A stretch of 64,000 nt of DNA from Aliivibrio sp. EL58 (GTDB taxonomy: Bacteria; Pseudomonadota; Gammaproteobacteria; Enterobacterales; Vibrionaceae). Every line of letters starts with the position of its first letter. Positions within the stretch are counted from its first letter, which is position 1. The stretch is taken from the NCBI RefSeq assembly GCF_900312675.1, contig NZ_OMPC01000012.1:233700-297699 (forward strand). The letters run 5' to 3'. The notes beneath the pieces were generated by a model, which did no database searches, was not told where the DNA came from, and was given only the letters and a program-made list of their open reading frames with translations. Below are positions 7,703 to 16,412 of this stretch, piece after piece. Position numbers and translations under genes: made by a program.

Positions 7703-9964
7703 ATGCTTACTCAACTCAGGGATATAGTTGATCACGTCGCTAAAGCAGAGTCATTAGATGATGCTTTAGCGCTACTGGTTAAAAACACTCGAAATTCTAT
7801 GCACACAGAGTGTTGTTCAGTTTACTTGATGAGCAATGATAATCTGCGGCTAGAACTAATGGCAACGGAAGGCTTAAAAGCCAAACCTAATACCGTGTCA
7901 TTAGGCATTGATGAAGGACTAGTAGGTCTTGTTGCTCGCAGTTGTGAGCCACTAAACCTTGCTAACGCATCGGTGCACCCATCATATAAATACATTCCAA
8001 GTATTGCTGAATACAAATTTAACTCTTTTTTGGCGACTCCGATTATATATCGTCGTCAAAATTTAGGGGTGTTGGTTGTTCAGCAAAAAGAAAAGCGCCA
8101 ATTTACAGAAGTCGAAGAATCCTTTTTAGTCACACTATCAGCTCAGCTTGCCGTGGTGTTAGCGCACGCAAAAGCGCATGAAAGTTGGTCGACTCATTTA
8201 CAAACCTCCTCAACAGAGCAGAAGCAATTTAAAGGCATTTCAGCCTCTAATGGGGTTGGGATTGCACCGCTATGGTTTGATGACGCCCAACCTAAAATTG
8301 AAGCTATTTTACCAAGTTCATGCCTTGATTCTGAGACAGAAAAAGATCGCTTAGGCACAGCTATTGAACAAGCCTTAAAAGACTTTAGACGATCGAAAAA
8401 ACGTTTTGAACAAGAGTTGAATACAGAAACACTCGCAATCTTTGATCTGTTTACTCACTTATTGAATGATCCAATGTTAAAAGCGGATCTGAAAAAACAG
8501 ATCGATAAAGGGGATTCTGCTGAATGGGCACTACGCCAAGTCATTGAGTCTTATGCTGGACGCTTTGAACGAATGAGTGACTCTTATTTGAGTGAGAGGG
8601 CGAATGATGTCAGGGAGTTAGGGCAGAGGTTACTTTATTTTCTGAACTATGAAGATAATCTTGATATTGACCTTTCGCATCCGGTTATTTTGGTGACGGC
8701 TCAACTAACCGCATCAATGTTGGCGAGTATTCCAAAAGATAAGCTAAAAGGCGTTATCTCTCTAGAAGGGGCGGCGAACTCTCACGCGGCAATACTATCA
8801 AGAGCATTGGGTATTCCGGCGATTATGGGAGTAGAGTTTAACCCTGCTCATTATCATAAATCATTAGCCATTGTTGATGGTTACAGTGGTTTGCTTTATA
8901 TCAAGCCAACTGATGCTTTAACTCAAGAATATATAGAACTACAGAATGAAGAGATCGCACTCTCTGAATTGATTACACAAGATCTTGATAAGCCAACATT
9001 AACGTTAGATGGTCATCTAATGAAGATCCACCTTAATGCCGGATTAAGTGCCGATTCAAGTATTGCGGTTAACCAAGGGGTTGATGGTGTTGGTTTGTAT
9101 CGAACAGAAATACCGTTTTTATTGCATCAACGATTCCCTTCTGAAGAAGAGCAATATTTGCAATATAAGGCAATTTTAGAAACCTATCCTCAAAAACCAG
9201 TAATCATGAGAACCTTGGATATTGGTGGGGATAAGCCGTTACCTTATTTGCCAATCGAAGAAGATAATCCATTTTTAGGTTGGCGCGGTATTCGATTTAC
9301 TTTAGATCATCCTGACATCTTTTTATTGCAACTAAAAGCCATGGTAAGAGCCAATATAGGCAATGAAAATTTGTCTATTATGCTACCCATGATTTCAGGG
9401 ATCCCAGAATTAAAGCAAGCAAGAGTTTTTATCAATCAAGCTTATGAAGAAGTGCTGAGTGAGGCTGAAACACACTTTGCAAAACCTCGCATTGGTATGA
9501 TGGTAGAAGTGCCTTCTATGCTTTATCTCTTACCAAGAGTCGCAGGGTTAGTTGATTTCATTTCTGTAGGAACGAACGATTTAACTCAGTATTTATTAGC
9601 CGTCGATAGGAATAACTCACGGGTTTCTCATGTCTATGAGTCTTATCACCCTGCGGTATTGTTAGCATTAAAGCAGATTATCGATACGGCAAATCAGCAT
9701 AATTTACCCGTCAGTGTCTGTGGTGAATTAGCGGGTGATCCTATTGGTTGTTTATTATTGATGGGGCTTGGCTATCACAGTTTAAGTATGAATACTTCTA
9801 ACGTTGCAAAAGTTAAGTACATTATTAGGCAAGTTACGCTGGCTGAAATGGAAGCGACAATAGAAAAACTTTTACACCATGATGATGCAGAGCAAATTTT
9901 AGCTGATATGATGACGTTTTTTGAAGCGAAAGAACTCTCCGGATTTATTCGAGCAGGTAAATAA
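7703..9964 (+). CDS. ptsP: PtsP (enzyme I-Ntr), phosphoenolpyruvate-protein phosphotransferase
   Basis: First enzyme of the nitrogen-related phosphotransferase system: it autophosphorylates from phosphoenolpyruvate and passes the phosphate to NPr. The 753 residues (E. coli 748) begin with a GAF domain (about 15-160), followed by the enzyme I N-terminal domain, the swivelling domain with active-site histidine near residue 361 (GAANSHAAILSRALG) and the PEP-binding barrel containing FISVGTNDLTQYLLAVDR and SVCGELAGDP. The stop codon directly abuts the start of the next gene, so translation is likely coupled. Confidence 0.97.
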   Translation: MLTQLRDIVDHVAKAESLDDALALLVKNTRNSMHTECCSVYLMSNDNLRLELMATEGLKAKPNTVSLGIDEGLVGLVARSCEPLNLANASVHPSYKYIPSIAEYKFNSFLATPIIYRRQNLGVLVVQQKEKRQFTEVEESFLVTLSAQLAVVLAHAKAHESWSTHLQTSSTEQKQFKGISASNGVGIAPLWFDDAQPKIEAILPSSCLDSETEKDRLGTAIEQALKDFRRSKKRFEQELNTETLAIFDLFTHLLNDPMLKADLKKQIDKGDSAEWALRQVIESYAGRFERMSDSYLSERANDVRELGQRLLYFLNYEDNLDIDLSHPVILVTAQLTASMLASIPKDKLKGVISLEGAANSHAAILSRALGIPAIMGVEFNPAHYHKSLAIVDGYSGLLYIKPTDALTQEYIELQNEEIALSELITQDLDKPTLTLDGHLMKIHLNAGLSADSSIAVNQGVDGVGLYRTEIPFLLHQRFPSEEEQYLQYKAILETYPQKPVIMRTLDIGGDKPLPYLPIEEDNPFLGWRGIRFTLDHPDIFLLQLKAMVRANIGNENLSIMLPMISGIPELKQARVFINQAYEEVLSEAETHFAKPRIGMMVEVPSMLYLLPRVAGLVDFISVGTNDLTQYLLAVDRNNSRVSHVYESYHPAVLLALKQIIDTANQHNLPVSVCGELAGDPIGCLLLMGLGYHSLSMNTSNVAKVKYIIRQVTLAEMEATIEKLLHHDDAEQILADMMTFFEAKELSGFIRAGK

Positions 9965-10768
9965 ATGTCAGTGGATTTTTGGTCTATTTTTGCACTATAT
10001 CTTGCATTAGGTAGTGTTGTTGGTGTTATGGCTGGTCTACTAGGGATTGGTGGTGGTTTACTTGTTGTACCTGCACTGCTGTGGTTACTTCCACAAGCTG
10101 GTATTGATGCGAGTATAGCAATGCAAATGGCACTTGGGACATCACTCGCAACCATTATATTTACCTCAAGCTCATCGGCATTGAACCATTTACGCTTAGG
10201 TAATGTCGAAGTGGGGTTAATTAAAAGTTTAGCACCAGGCGTTGTCATTGGCGGCTTTATTGGTAGTTATCTTACTGAATTAATACCAACCCAATATTTA
10301 CCTAAAGTCTTTGGTATTATCGTGCTTTTATTAGCTCTACAGATGTTATTAGCACTTAAATTTACAGCAACAAGAACAATGCCATCGCCTCTTAAAACAG
10401 CAGCCTCTGGTGGAGTTATTGGTGTTGTATCTAGTTTAGCGGGTATTGGCGGTGGTTCACTTACGGTACCTTATTTAAGTTTTCATGGTATTGAAATGAG
10501 AAAAGCCATTGGCAGTTCCTCATTATGTGGCACATTAATCGCGATAGCTGGCATGATAGGGTTTGTCATACATGGTGTGAATGTAGAAAGCTTGCCTGCG
10601 ATGAGTTTAGGTTATGTTTATTTACCGGCGTTATGCGGCATAAGCGTCACTTCTATTTTAACCACTAGAATAGGGGCTAAGTTAGCATCGCATTTACCAA
10701 CACAAACATTGAAAAAAATCTTTGCCGTATTTCTAGTATTTATTGGCAGTAAAATGTTCTTAGGATAA
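9965..10768 (+). CDS. TauE/SafE (UPF0721) family membrane protein
   Basis: A 267-residue integral membrane protein with about eight hydrophobic segments. Two internal repeats, [19 protein letters not shown] near residue 25 and [18 protein letters not shown] near residue 160, are the family signature. Members of TauE/SafE export sulfite or organosulfur anions or are linked to cysteine and sulfolactate metabolism; the substrate here cannot be told. The start codon immediately follows the ptsP stop, and lgt starts 10 bp after its end, so it sits inside the ptsP-lgt operon. E. coli lacks a gene at this position as far as I recall. Confidence 0.85.
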   Translation: MSVDFWSIFALYLALGSVVGVMAGLLGIGGGLLVVPALLWLLPQAGIDASIAMQMALGTSLATIIFTSSSSALNHLRLGNVEVGLIKSLAPGVVIGGFIGSYLTELIPTQYLPKVFGIIVLLLALQMLLALKFTATRTMPSPLKTAASGGVIGVVSSLAGIGGGSLTVPYLSFHGIEMRKAIGSSSLCGTLIAIAGMIGFVIHGVNVESLPAMSLGYVYLPALCGISVTSILTTRIGAKLASHLPTQTLKKIFAVFLVFIGSKMFLG

Positions 10769-10778
10769 GAGAGTAGTC

Positions 10779-11630
10779 ATGAGTCAGGGGTATTTAAACT
10801 TCCCACATATCGATCCGATATTATTTGAAATTGGTCCATTAGCAGTACGTTGGTACGGTTTAATGTATTTATTCGGTTTTATGTTTGCCTTATGGCTTGC
10901 AAATAAACGTGCTGATAAGCCGAACAGTGGTTGGACTAGAGATCAAGTGAGTGATCTTCTGTTTGCTGGCTTTTTAGGGGTAGTGATCGGTGGACGAGTT
11001 GGTTATGTCTTGTTTTATAACTTTGGTTATTTCTTAGATAACCCACTGTATCTATTTGAAGTATGGACAGGCGGAATGTCTTTCCATGGTGGATTACTGG
11101 GCGTGATCACCGCAATGCTTTGGTACGGTTATAAGAATAATCGTAGCTTTTTCACCATTGCTGATTTTGTCGCACCATTAGTGCCATTTGGTTTAGGGGC
11201 TGGTCGCCTTGGTAACTTCATGAATGGTGAACTATGGGGCCGTGTTACTGACGTGCCGTGGGCGATGGTATTCCCAACAGGCGGACCTTTCCCTCGTCAC
11301 CCATCGCAGCTGTATGAATTTGCACTTGAAGGCGTTGTTTTATTCTTAATTCTAAATTGGTTTATTCGTAAACCTCGTCCATTAGGCGCAGTCTCTGGCT
11401 TATTCCTATTTGGTTACGGTACATTCCGCTTCTTAGTTGAGTATGTTCGTCAACCGGATGCGCAATTAGGTTTATTTGGCGATTGGATCTCAATGGGACA
11501 AATATTGTCATTACCAATGGTGATCGGTGGTCTATTGATGATGCTTTGGGCATTTAAGCGTAATCTTTTTGCGATAGACTTACAGAAAAAACTGGCAAAA
11601 GAAAATAGCTCAAAACAGAAAGCAAAATAA
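10779..11630 (+). CDS. lgt: Prolipoprotein diacylglyceryl transferase Lgt
   Basis: Lgt transfers diacylglycerol from phosphatidylglycerol to the lipobox cysteine of prolipoproteins, the first step of lipoprotein maturation in the inner membrane. The 283 residues have about seven membrane segments. The Lgt signature [16 protein letters not shown] lies near residue 140, and the essential H in [11 protein letters not shown] is present. It feeds the window's own lipoproteins (nlpI, tadD, the 17907 gene) and works upstream of LspA at 35110. A terminator follows. Confidence 0.97.
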   Translation: MSQGYLNFPHIDPILFEIGPLAVRWYGLMYLFGFMFALWLANKRADKPNSGWTRDQVSDLLFAGFLGVVIGGRVGYVLFYNFGYFLDNPLYLFEVWTGGMSFHGGLLGVITAMLWYGYKNNRSFFTIADFVAPLVPFGLGAGRLGNFMNGELWGRVTDVPWAMVFPTGGPFPRHPSQLYEFALEGVVLFLILNWFIRKPRPLGAVSGLFLFGYGTFRFLVEYVRQPDAQLGLFGDWISMGQILSLPMVIGGLLMMLWAFKRNLFAIDLQKKLAKENSSKQKAK

Positions 11631-11660
11631 GCTAGAATAGCGATAATAACGATTTATAGT

Positions 11661-11691
11661 AATGGCCTCTTCGTTTGAGGCCATTTTTTTT
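11661..11691 (+). terminator. Rho-independent terminator of the rppH-lgt operon
   Basis: Stem AATGGCCTC / GAGGCCATT around TTCGTTT with eight T after it. The ATG inside the first arm opens the thyA frame but is part of this hairpin, which argues against using it as a start. Confidence 0.88.
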
Positions 11692-11715
11692 AAACCAATT
11701 TTAGAGAGCATGACC

Positions 11716-12567
11716 GTGAAGCAGTATTTAGATTTATGCCAACGCATTGTTGATGAAGGTCACTGGATTGAAAACGAGCGCACTGGAAAGCGCTGTTTGA
11801 CGGTGATTAATGCCGATTTAGCCTATGATGTTGCCAATGGTGAGTTTCCATTAGTAACGACACGTAAGAGTTTCTGGAAATCAGCCGTTGCTGAAATGAT
11901 TGGTTATATTCGAGGTTATGATAACGCAGAAGATTTCCGCAAAATAGGTACTAAAACTTGGGATGCGAATGCGAACCTAAACGACGTTTGGCTTAATAGC
12001 GCTCACCGAAAAGGTGAAGATGACATGGGCCGAGTATATGGGGTTCAAGGGCGTTCGTGGGCAAAACCAAATGGTGAGTTTGTCGATCAACTGAAAAAGA
12101 TCATTGATGATTTAAGCGCTGGTATTGATGACCGCGGTGAGATTTTAAATTTCTACAACCCTGGTGAGTTTGATATGGGCTGTTTGCGTCCGTGCATGTA
12201 CTCACACCATTTTTCGCTATTAGGGGACACTCTGTACTTAAATAGTACTCAACGCTCGTGTGATGTTCCACTAGGCCTTAATTTCAATATGGTTCAAGTC
12301 TATTTTCTGTTGGCTATTGTGGCTCAAATAACAGGGCATAAAGCAGGTAAGGCTTATCATAAGATCGTTAATGGTCATATCTATGAAGATCAGCTTGAAT
12401 TGATGAAAGAAGTTCAGTTAAAGCGTGAGCCATTGAAAGCCCCAATCTTTAAAATAAACCCTAAGATTAAATCATTAGAAGATTTAGAAACCTGGGTAAC
12501 AATGGATGATTTTGAAGTGATTGGCTATGAAAGCCATGAAGCGATTAAGTATCCTTTTTCTGTGTAA
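11716..12567 (+). CDS. thyA: Thymidylate synthase
   Basis: Makes dTMP from dUMP with methylenetetrahydrofolate. I chose the GTG at 11716 ([10 protein letters not shown], 283 residues) because AGAGAG at 11703-11708 is then about 7 bases upstream and E. coli ThyA also begins MKQYL. The ATG at 11710 is a possible alternative, and the ATG at 11662 lies in a terminator hairpin. The nucleophilic cysteine is C160 in CLRPCMYSH, followed by the substrate-binding [12 protein letters not shown]. The sequence is the longer, divergent ThyA type typical of vibrios. It follows lgt as in E. coli, but behind a terminator. Confidence 0.95.
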   Translation: MKQYLDLCQRIVDEGHWIENERTGKRCLTVINADLAYDVANGEFPLVTTRKSFWKSAVAEMIGYIRGYDNAEDFRKIGTKTWDANANLNDVWLNSAHRKGEDDMGRVYGVQGRSWAKPNGEFVDQLKKIIDDLSAGIDDRGEILNFYNPGEFDMGCLRPCMYSHHFSLLGDTLYLNSTQRSCDVPLGLNFNMVQVYFLLAIVAQITGHKAGKAYHKIVNGHIYEDQLELMKEVQLKREPLKAPIFKINPKIKSLEDLETWVTMDDFEVIGYESHEAIKYPFSV

Positions 12568-12579
12568 AATGTAATTTCT

Positions 12580-12608
12580 CCCCCTCTTTAAAGTAACAAA
12601 AGAGGGGG
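12580..12608. other. Stem-loop between thyA and the AraC-type gene
   Basis: Arms CCCCCTCTTT and AAAGAGGGGG flank a nine-base loop. The stem is strong, but neither strand has a T-tract directly after it, so it is not a classical intrinsic terminator. It lies between convergent genes and may still end or protect the transcripts. Confidence 0.6.
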
Positions 12609-12611
12609 GCA

Positions 12612-13355
12612 TTATCTATTTAGCAATGTTTTTTTTCTGAACTCTCCTGGACTTATCCCCGCTTTCTTTTTAAAGATACGAGTAAAATAAGACACATCAT
12701 TATAGCCACATTGGTAAGCTATAATGGCAATCTTAATATTATAATCTTCAATTAGTAATTTTTTTGCTTTGTTAATTCTCTTTGAACAAAGGTAATCTCT
12801 AAAACTAACTCCAGTTTCTTGATGAAAAAATTTAGAAAAATAAGTAATGGAGTAATGACAATAATCTGCTACGTCGATTTCTCTTAATTGTTCAGATAAA
12901 TTATTATCTATATACTTTAGTATATTAAGAATGTTTCTATTTGATTGTTCACTTTGTTTTGTCAATAGGATATCTGAATGGTCTCCTATAGGTTCTATAT
13001 GGGGCCTAAAAGAGTTTATTTTTATTTTTTCTAGTTCTGATTTTAATGTTGTATTATTTTCATTCAAATTTATCTTAATGTGGTTGTTTTGTTCTATATC
13101 TTTATCAATAAAAAGTGTATCGCTATGAAATATTAATAATACTTTGTTTAGGTTAATACACATGTTTAAACAAATATTTAGTAAGTATTTATCACTTATT
13201 TTATTGAAGTTATAAGCGACCATATGTACCGAAGATGAACTTATTATTGATACGTCATAGTCAATTTCTATAATATTAAATTCACTTTCTATAATATCCT
13301 TTTTATCTTCTAAACTATCGATTGATTTTCCTAACCAATATAATGCTTTATTCAT
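12612..13355 (-). CDS. AraC-family transcriptional regulator, divergent from the flp/tad operon
   Basis: 247 residues. The C-terminal 100 residues form the AraC double helix-turn-helix: IDVADYCHYSITYFSKFFHQ and IAIIAYQCGYNDVSYFTRIF, ending GISPGEFRKK. The N-terminal 140 residues are not recognisable to me and show no cupin motif. The gene is strikingly AT-rich, more than its neighbours, which suggests foreign origin. It is transcribed away from flp across a 187-bp gap, so it is the obvious candidate to control the pilus operon; that is inference from position. What signal it senses is unknown. Confidence 0.85.
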   Translation of the reverse strand: MNKALYWLGKSIDSLEDKKDIIESEFNIIEIDYDVSIISSSSVHMVAYNFNKISDKYLLNICLNMCINLNKVLLIFHSDTLFIDKDIEQNNHIKINLNENNTTLKSELEKIKINSFRPHIEPIGDHSDILLTKQSEQSNRNILNILKYIDNNLSEQLREIDVADYCHYSITYFSKFFHQETGVSFRDYLCSKRINKAKKLLIEDYNIKIAIIAYQCGYNDVSYFTRIFKKKAGISPGEFRKKTLLNR

Positions 13356-13478
13356 AATGGATACCTATTAAAAAATATAAGTCACTATTCTAGTGTAGAC
13401 GTTATTTTTAATATATTTATTAAGCATAGGACATTTGCAGAAAAGTTCAAGAAGAGAGCAAGAAAGTCCTAACCAATA

Positions 13479-13503
13479 TATAAACTTAGGGTCTAGGTTT
13501 ATA
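13479..13503. promoter_or_regulatory. Palindrome upstream of flp
   Basis: Arms TATAAACTTAG and CTAGGTTTATA (10 of 11 bases complementary) are separated by GGT, about 40 bp before the flp start. It could be an operator or a hairpin in the flp leader. There is no experimental support. Confidence 0.45.
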
Positions 13504-13542
13504 AGGCAACCTAAATAACAGATGAAATACACGGAGTATATT

Positions 13543-13725
13543 ATGAATAAGTTTATTAATAGTTGTAAAGAATTTATGCAAGATGAAGAAGGTTTGACAA
13601 TTGTCGAGTATGTAATTGGTGCGGCATTGTTAGTGACAGCTTTCTTGGCTGTTGATCCTTGGGCTGCATTAGAAACAAAATTAACCGATACAATAGATGC
13701 AGTTCCAACAGGTGCCGCGCCTTAA
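13543..13725 (+). CDS. flp: Flp-type prepilin, major subunit of the Tad pilus
   Basis: A 60-residue prepilin. The ATG at 13543 is chosen over 13522 because ACGGAG lies about six bases upstream. The leader MNKFINSCKEFMQDEEG ends in glycine and is followed by LTIVEYVIGAALLV, the Flp motif with E5 and Y6 of the mature pilin and a hydrophobic helix. Cleavage after G would be by TadV, encoded next. A TTAACT...AGTTAA repeat (13728-13757) after the stop could help set the ratio of pilin to downstream genes. First gene of the operon. Confidence 0.92.
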   Translation: MNKFINSCKEFMQDEEGLTIVEYVIGAALLVTAFLAVDPWAALETKLTDTIDAVPTGAAP

Positions 13726-13777
13726 AATTAACTGCCTAGAACTTGGCTTTTAGTTAAAGGAAATACTGGAGAAAGGT

Positions 13778-14293
13778 ATGCTGCTTAATTTATTGATATG
13801 GTCAATATTATTTATGATTGGAATTAGTGATACTGAAAAGCACCGTATCCCGAATAAATTGTTATTTATACTTATATTTTTGGTCATTATTGAGTGGGCA
13901 GCAATAAATCCCTCTTTAGCTGTTTTACAAGAAAAAGCGTTAGGTGGAATATTAATGTTTGCTATTGGCTTATTACTTTTTTTCTTAAAAGCAATGGCTC
14001 CTGGAGACGTTAAATTACTTGCAGTTGTTGGGTTTCTTGTTGGATTGCCACAACTTCAGTCTGTTGGATACTGGGTTATTATTGCAGCTGGACTTGTTGG
14101 TGTTTTTTATGCTTTTTATTATTCAATAGAGTCTCCCCGGTTTGGTAATAGAGCAAAGAAAAACACCAATAAACTCACTATTCAGCAAGAAGCCCTAGTG
14201 CTTGCTACTCGAAATACGGTAATGAAAAAAACGGTGATGCCTTTTGCGCCAGCGGTCGTTATTGGACTTGCTCTTCATCAATATTTCTTATAA
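13778..14293 (+). CDS. tadV: TadV/CpaA prepilin peptidase
   Basis: An inner-membrane aspartic protease that cleaves Flp and the TadE/F-type pseudopilins. The 171 residues are the short A24 peptidase form without the N-terminal methylase domain. The two catalytic aspartates are in ISDTEKHRIPN near residue 19 and in APGDVKLLAVVG near residue 74. About five hydrophobic segments are seen. It lies 52 bp after flp and 19 bp before the ATPase gene. Confidence 0.92.
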   Translation: MLLNLLIWSILFMIGISDTEKHRIPNKLLFILIFLVIIEWAAINPSLAVLQEKALGGILMFAIGLLLFFLKAMAPGDVKLLAVVGFLVGLPQLQSVGYWVIIAAGLVGVFYAFYYSIESPRFGNRAKKNTNKLTIQQEALVLATRNTVMKKTVMPFAPAVVIGLALHQYFL

Positions 14294-14312
14294 GTATAAT
14301 TTTGGAGTCTCT

Positions 14313-15650
14313 ATGAACAGAGTAGATAAGGAGGTTGATAATCATAAATTGGTACCGCAAGTTGATGCACCACGTGTGGCAATTTCAATTGATGAACTAG
14401 ATATTCCTCAAACGGTCGTAGAAAACTTGGTCCTTAAGCATTTATCTGCTTATCCAAAATCAGATGTTTTGCATCTTGTTCGTTTGCTGGGGATTAACAG
14501 TCACATCATTGAAGAGTTATTAGCATTATTAAGAAAGAAGTCACATGTTGAAGTTTTTCAATCAGAGCAATATTCCCAATCCTCGACGAATAGTCATGTG
14601 CGTTACGCACTTTCAGAACTGGGGAATATTGCTGCTGATTCTGCCTTTCAAAAAGATCCGTATTTAGGGCCAGTGCCCGTCTCACTATCAGAGTATAAAC
14701 GTATTGTTGAATCGCAAGATTTACGGCTAAATGCAATATCAAAAACTGCACTAGAGACTGCTTTTAATGATGTTCATGGTGCAGAAAGATTAGTGTCTAC
14801 ATTAGGCCCCGCTATTAATTCAGGACGAGCTCTACTGTTATATGGAGATGCAGGGACAGGGAAAAGCTTTGTCGCCGTTCGATTACTAAATGCGTTAAAT
14901 ACCTCTGTGTATATTCCTTACGCTGTTTATGCCAGTGGCAATACGGTTAAGGTTTTTTCAGAACAGCATCACCATATTATTGATCATAATCACGTCAATG
15001 ATACCTGCCATTTTAAACTGCAATACGATAGACGCTGGATCTTATGTGAGCGTCCTAATGTACAGGTAGGGGGTGAGTTAACAATGGACATGTTAGAGGT
15101 CAATCATACCGAACATAACCGTGTGTGGATGGCGCCCTTACAGATGATGGCTAATAACGGTATTTTAATTATTGATGATTTAGGTCGCCAACCTATGCCG
15201 GTTACGACGTTATTGAATCGCTGGATTGTACCAATGGAATATGGATTTGATTATCTTTCATTGCCTAACGGTCAACAGATAACCATACCATTCACACTAA
15301 CGCTAGCTTTCTCAAGTAACTTGTCACCACAAGAGATTGCCGATCCTGCGTTTTTACGACGCTTAGGCTATAAAGTGCAATTTACTGCGCTATTACAATC
15401 AGAATATAGAGAATTATGGGAATGGGTTGCAAGCAGTGTCGACATTACTCTTCCTGAAGAAACATATAACAAATTGTATGAACTACACCATACATCTCAT
15501 GTCGAGTACTTGCCTTGTTTACCTAAAGATCTTGCAGGGATATGTCGCGATATTGTGACATTTGAAGAGCTAACACCTTGGGTAACCCCTTCAATAATTG
15601 ATCGCGCTTGGGCACTGTATTTTACCAATGATGAGCAACAAGGAGGGTAA
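14313..15650 (+). CDS. Uncharacterised AAA-type ATPase inside the tad operon
   Basis: 445 residues from the ATG at 14313 (TTGGAG about six bases upstream). The ATPase core has Walker A GDAGTGKS at 178-185 and Walker B ILIIDDLGRQ with D288 and D289. Further on are a sensor-like AFSSNLSPQEI and an arginine-rich ADPAFLRRLGYK. The first 140 residues include a predicted winged-helix-like segment (NLVLKHLSAYPKSDVLHLVRLLG) and no membrane span. It is not TadA (21554) and has no counterpart in the canonical Aggregatibacter tad set. It sits between tadV and rcpC, ending 4 bases before rcpC. Function unknown; a role in pilus assembly or its control is inference from position. Confidence 0.8.
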   Translation: MNRVDKEVDNHKLVPQVDAPRVAISIDELDIPQTVVENLVLKHLSAYPKSDVLHLVRLLGINSHIIEELLALLRKKSHVEVFQSEQYSQSSTNSHVRYALSELGNIAADSAFQKDPYLGPVPVSLSEYKRIVESQDLRLNAISKTALETAFNDVHGAERLVSTLGPAINSGRALLLYGDAGTGKSFVAVRLLNALNTSVYIPYAVYASGNTVKVFSEQHHHIIDHNHVNDTCHFKLQYDRRWILCERPNVQVGGELTMDMLEVNHTEHNRVWMAPLQMMANNGILIIDDLGRQPMPVTTLLNRWIVPMEYGFDYLSLPNGQQITIPFTLTLAFSSNLSPQEIADPAFLRRLGYKVQFTALLQSEYRELWEWVASSVDITLPEETYNKLYELHHTSHVEYLPCLPKDLAGICRDIVTFEELTPWVTPSIIDRAWALYFTNDEQQGG

Positions 15651-15654
15651 GATT

Positions 15655-16407
15655 ATGAGCCGGATGCAATTGGTTTTCTTATTTTTATTATCAATAATTC
15701 TGGGGTTAGGTGCTGTTTTTTTTGCAAAGCAGTGGATGGATACTCAAGTTCAGCCTGAAGTTGAGGTTGAGGTCGTTGAGCGGCACCCTGTCGTTGTATC
15801 ACTACAAGAAATGCCCGCAGGTACCGTGATTGAAGAGCAGCATCTTGCGGTTAAATTACTCGAATTAGCATGGCAAGATGAATATCAATTTGTCGCAATA
15901 GAAGATGTGATTGGTAAGGTTGTCACTAATACTATTTATCCTGATGAAATAATTAATAAATTTCGTATTGCAGCTCCTGGTGAAGGCGCGTCTCTTGCCG
16001 CAATTATCCCAAATAATAAACGAGCGGTGACGATTCGAGTCAATGATGTTATTGGGGTAGCCGGATTTCTATTACCGGGTAATAAAGTCGATGTACTTAA
16101 TACCGTTAAATATGGGAAATCGAATGCCAGAACTTCAACAGTATTGAAAGATATTAGAGTACTCGCTGTAGACCAAACGGCTAAAACCAGAGACAACACT
16201 CCTGTTATTGTTCGTGCGGTTACTCTTGAGGTATCACCTAGAGAGGCTGAAAAATTATTAACGGCAAACATGAAAGGGGAGATCCAGCTTGCACTACGAA
16301 ATCCGCATGAGCCCATAGAGAAAGTGACACGTAGAAAATACACCGCACCACCAAGTGTCACCATTATTAAAGGGACTCAGTCATCTAACATTCGAGTTAA
16401 GGATTGA
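15655..16407 (+). CDS. rcpC: RcpC/CpaB, Tad pilus periplasmic assembly protein
   Basis: 250 residues from the ATG at 15655, with AAGGAGG about nine bases upstream. An N-terminal membrane anchor (LVFLFLLSIILGLGAVFFA) leads to a SAF-type domain (VVVSLQEMPAGTVIEEQHL) and the CpaB/RcpC core, including VNDVIGVAGFLLPGNKVDV. The family is thought to link the secretin to the peptidoglycan or inner-membrane platform. The ATPase gene ends 4 bases upstream, and rcpA starts within six bases of the stop. Confidence 0.9.
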   Translation: MSRMQLVFLFLLSIILGLGAVFFAKQWMDTQVQPEVEVEVVERHPVVVSLQEMPAGTVIEEQHLAVKLLELAWQDEYQFVAIEDVIGKVVTNTIYPDEIINKFRIAAPGEGASLAAIIPNNKRAVTIRVNDVIGVAGFLLPGNKVDVLNTVKYGKSNARTSTVLKDIRVLAVDQTAKTRDNTPVIVRAVTLEVSPREAEKLLTANMKGEIQLALRNPHEPIEKVTRRKYTAPPSVTIIKGTQSSNIRVKD

Positions 16408-16412
16408 GGCTT

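Noticed and set aside
12580-12608. Intrinsic terminator for thyA
   Set aside because: The stem is strong, but no T-tract follows on either strand; listed as a stem-loop only.
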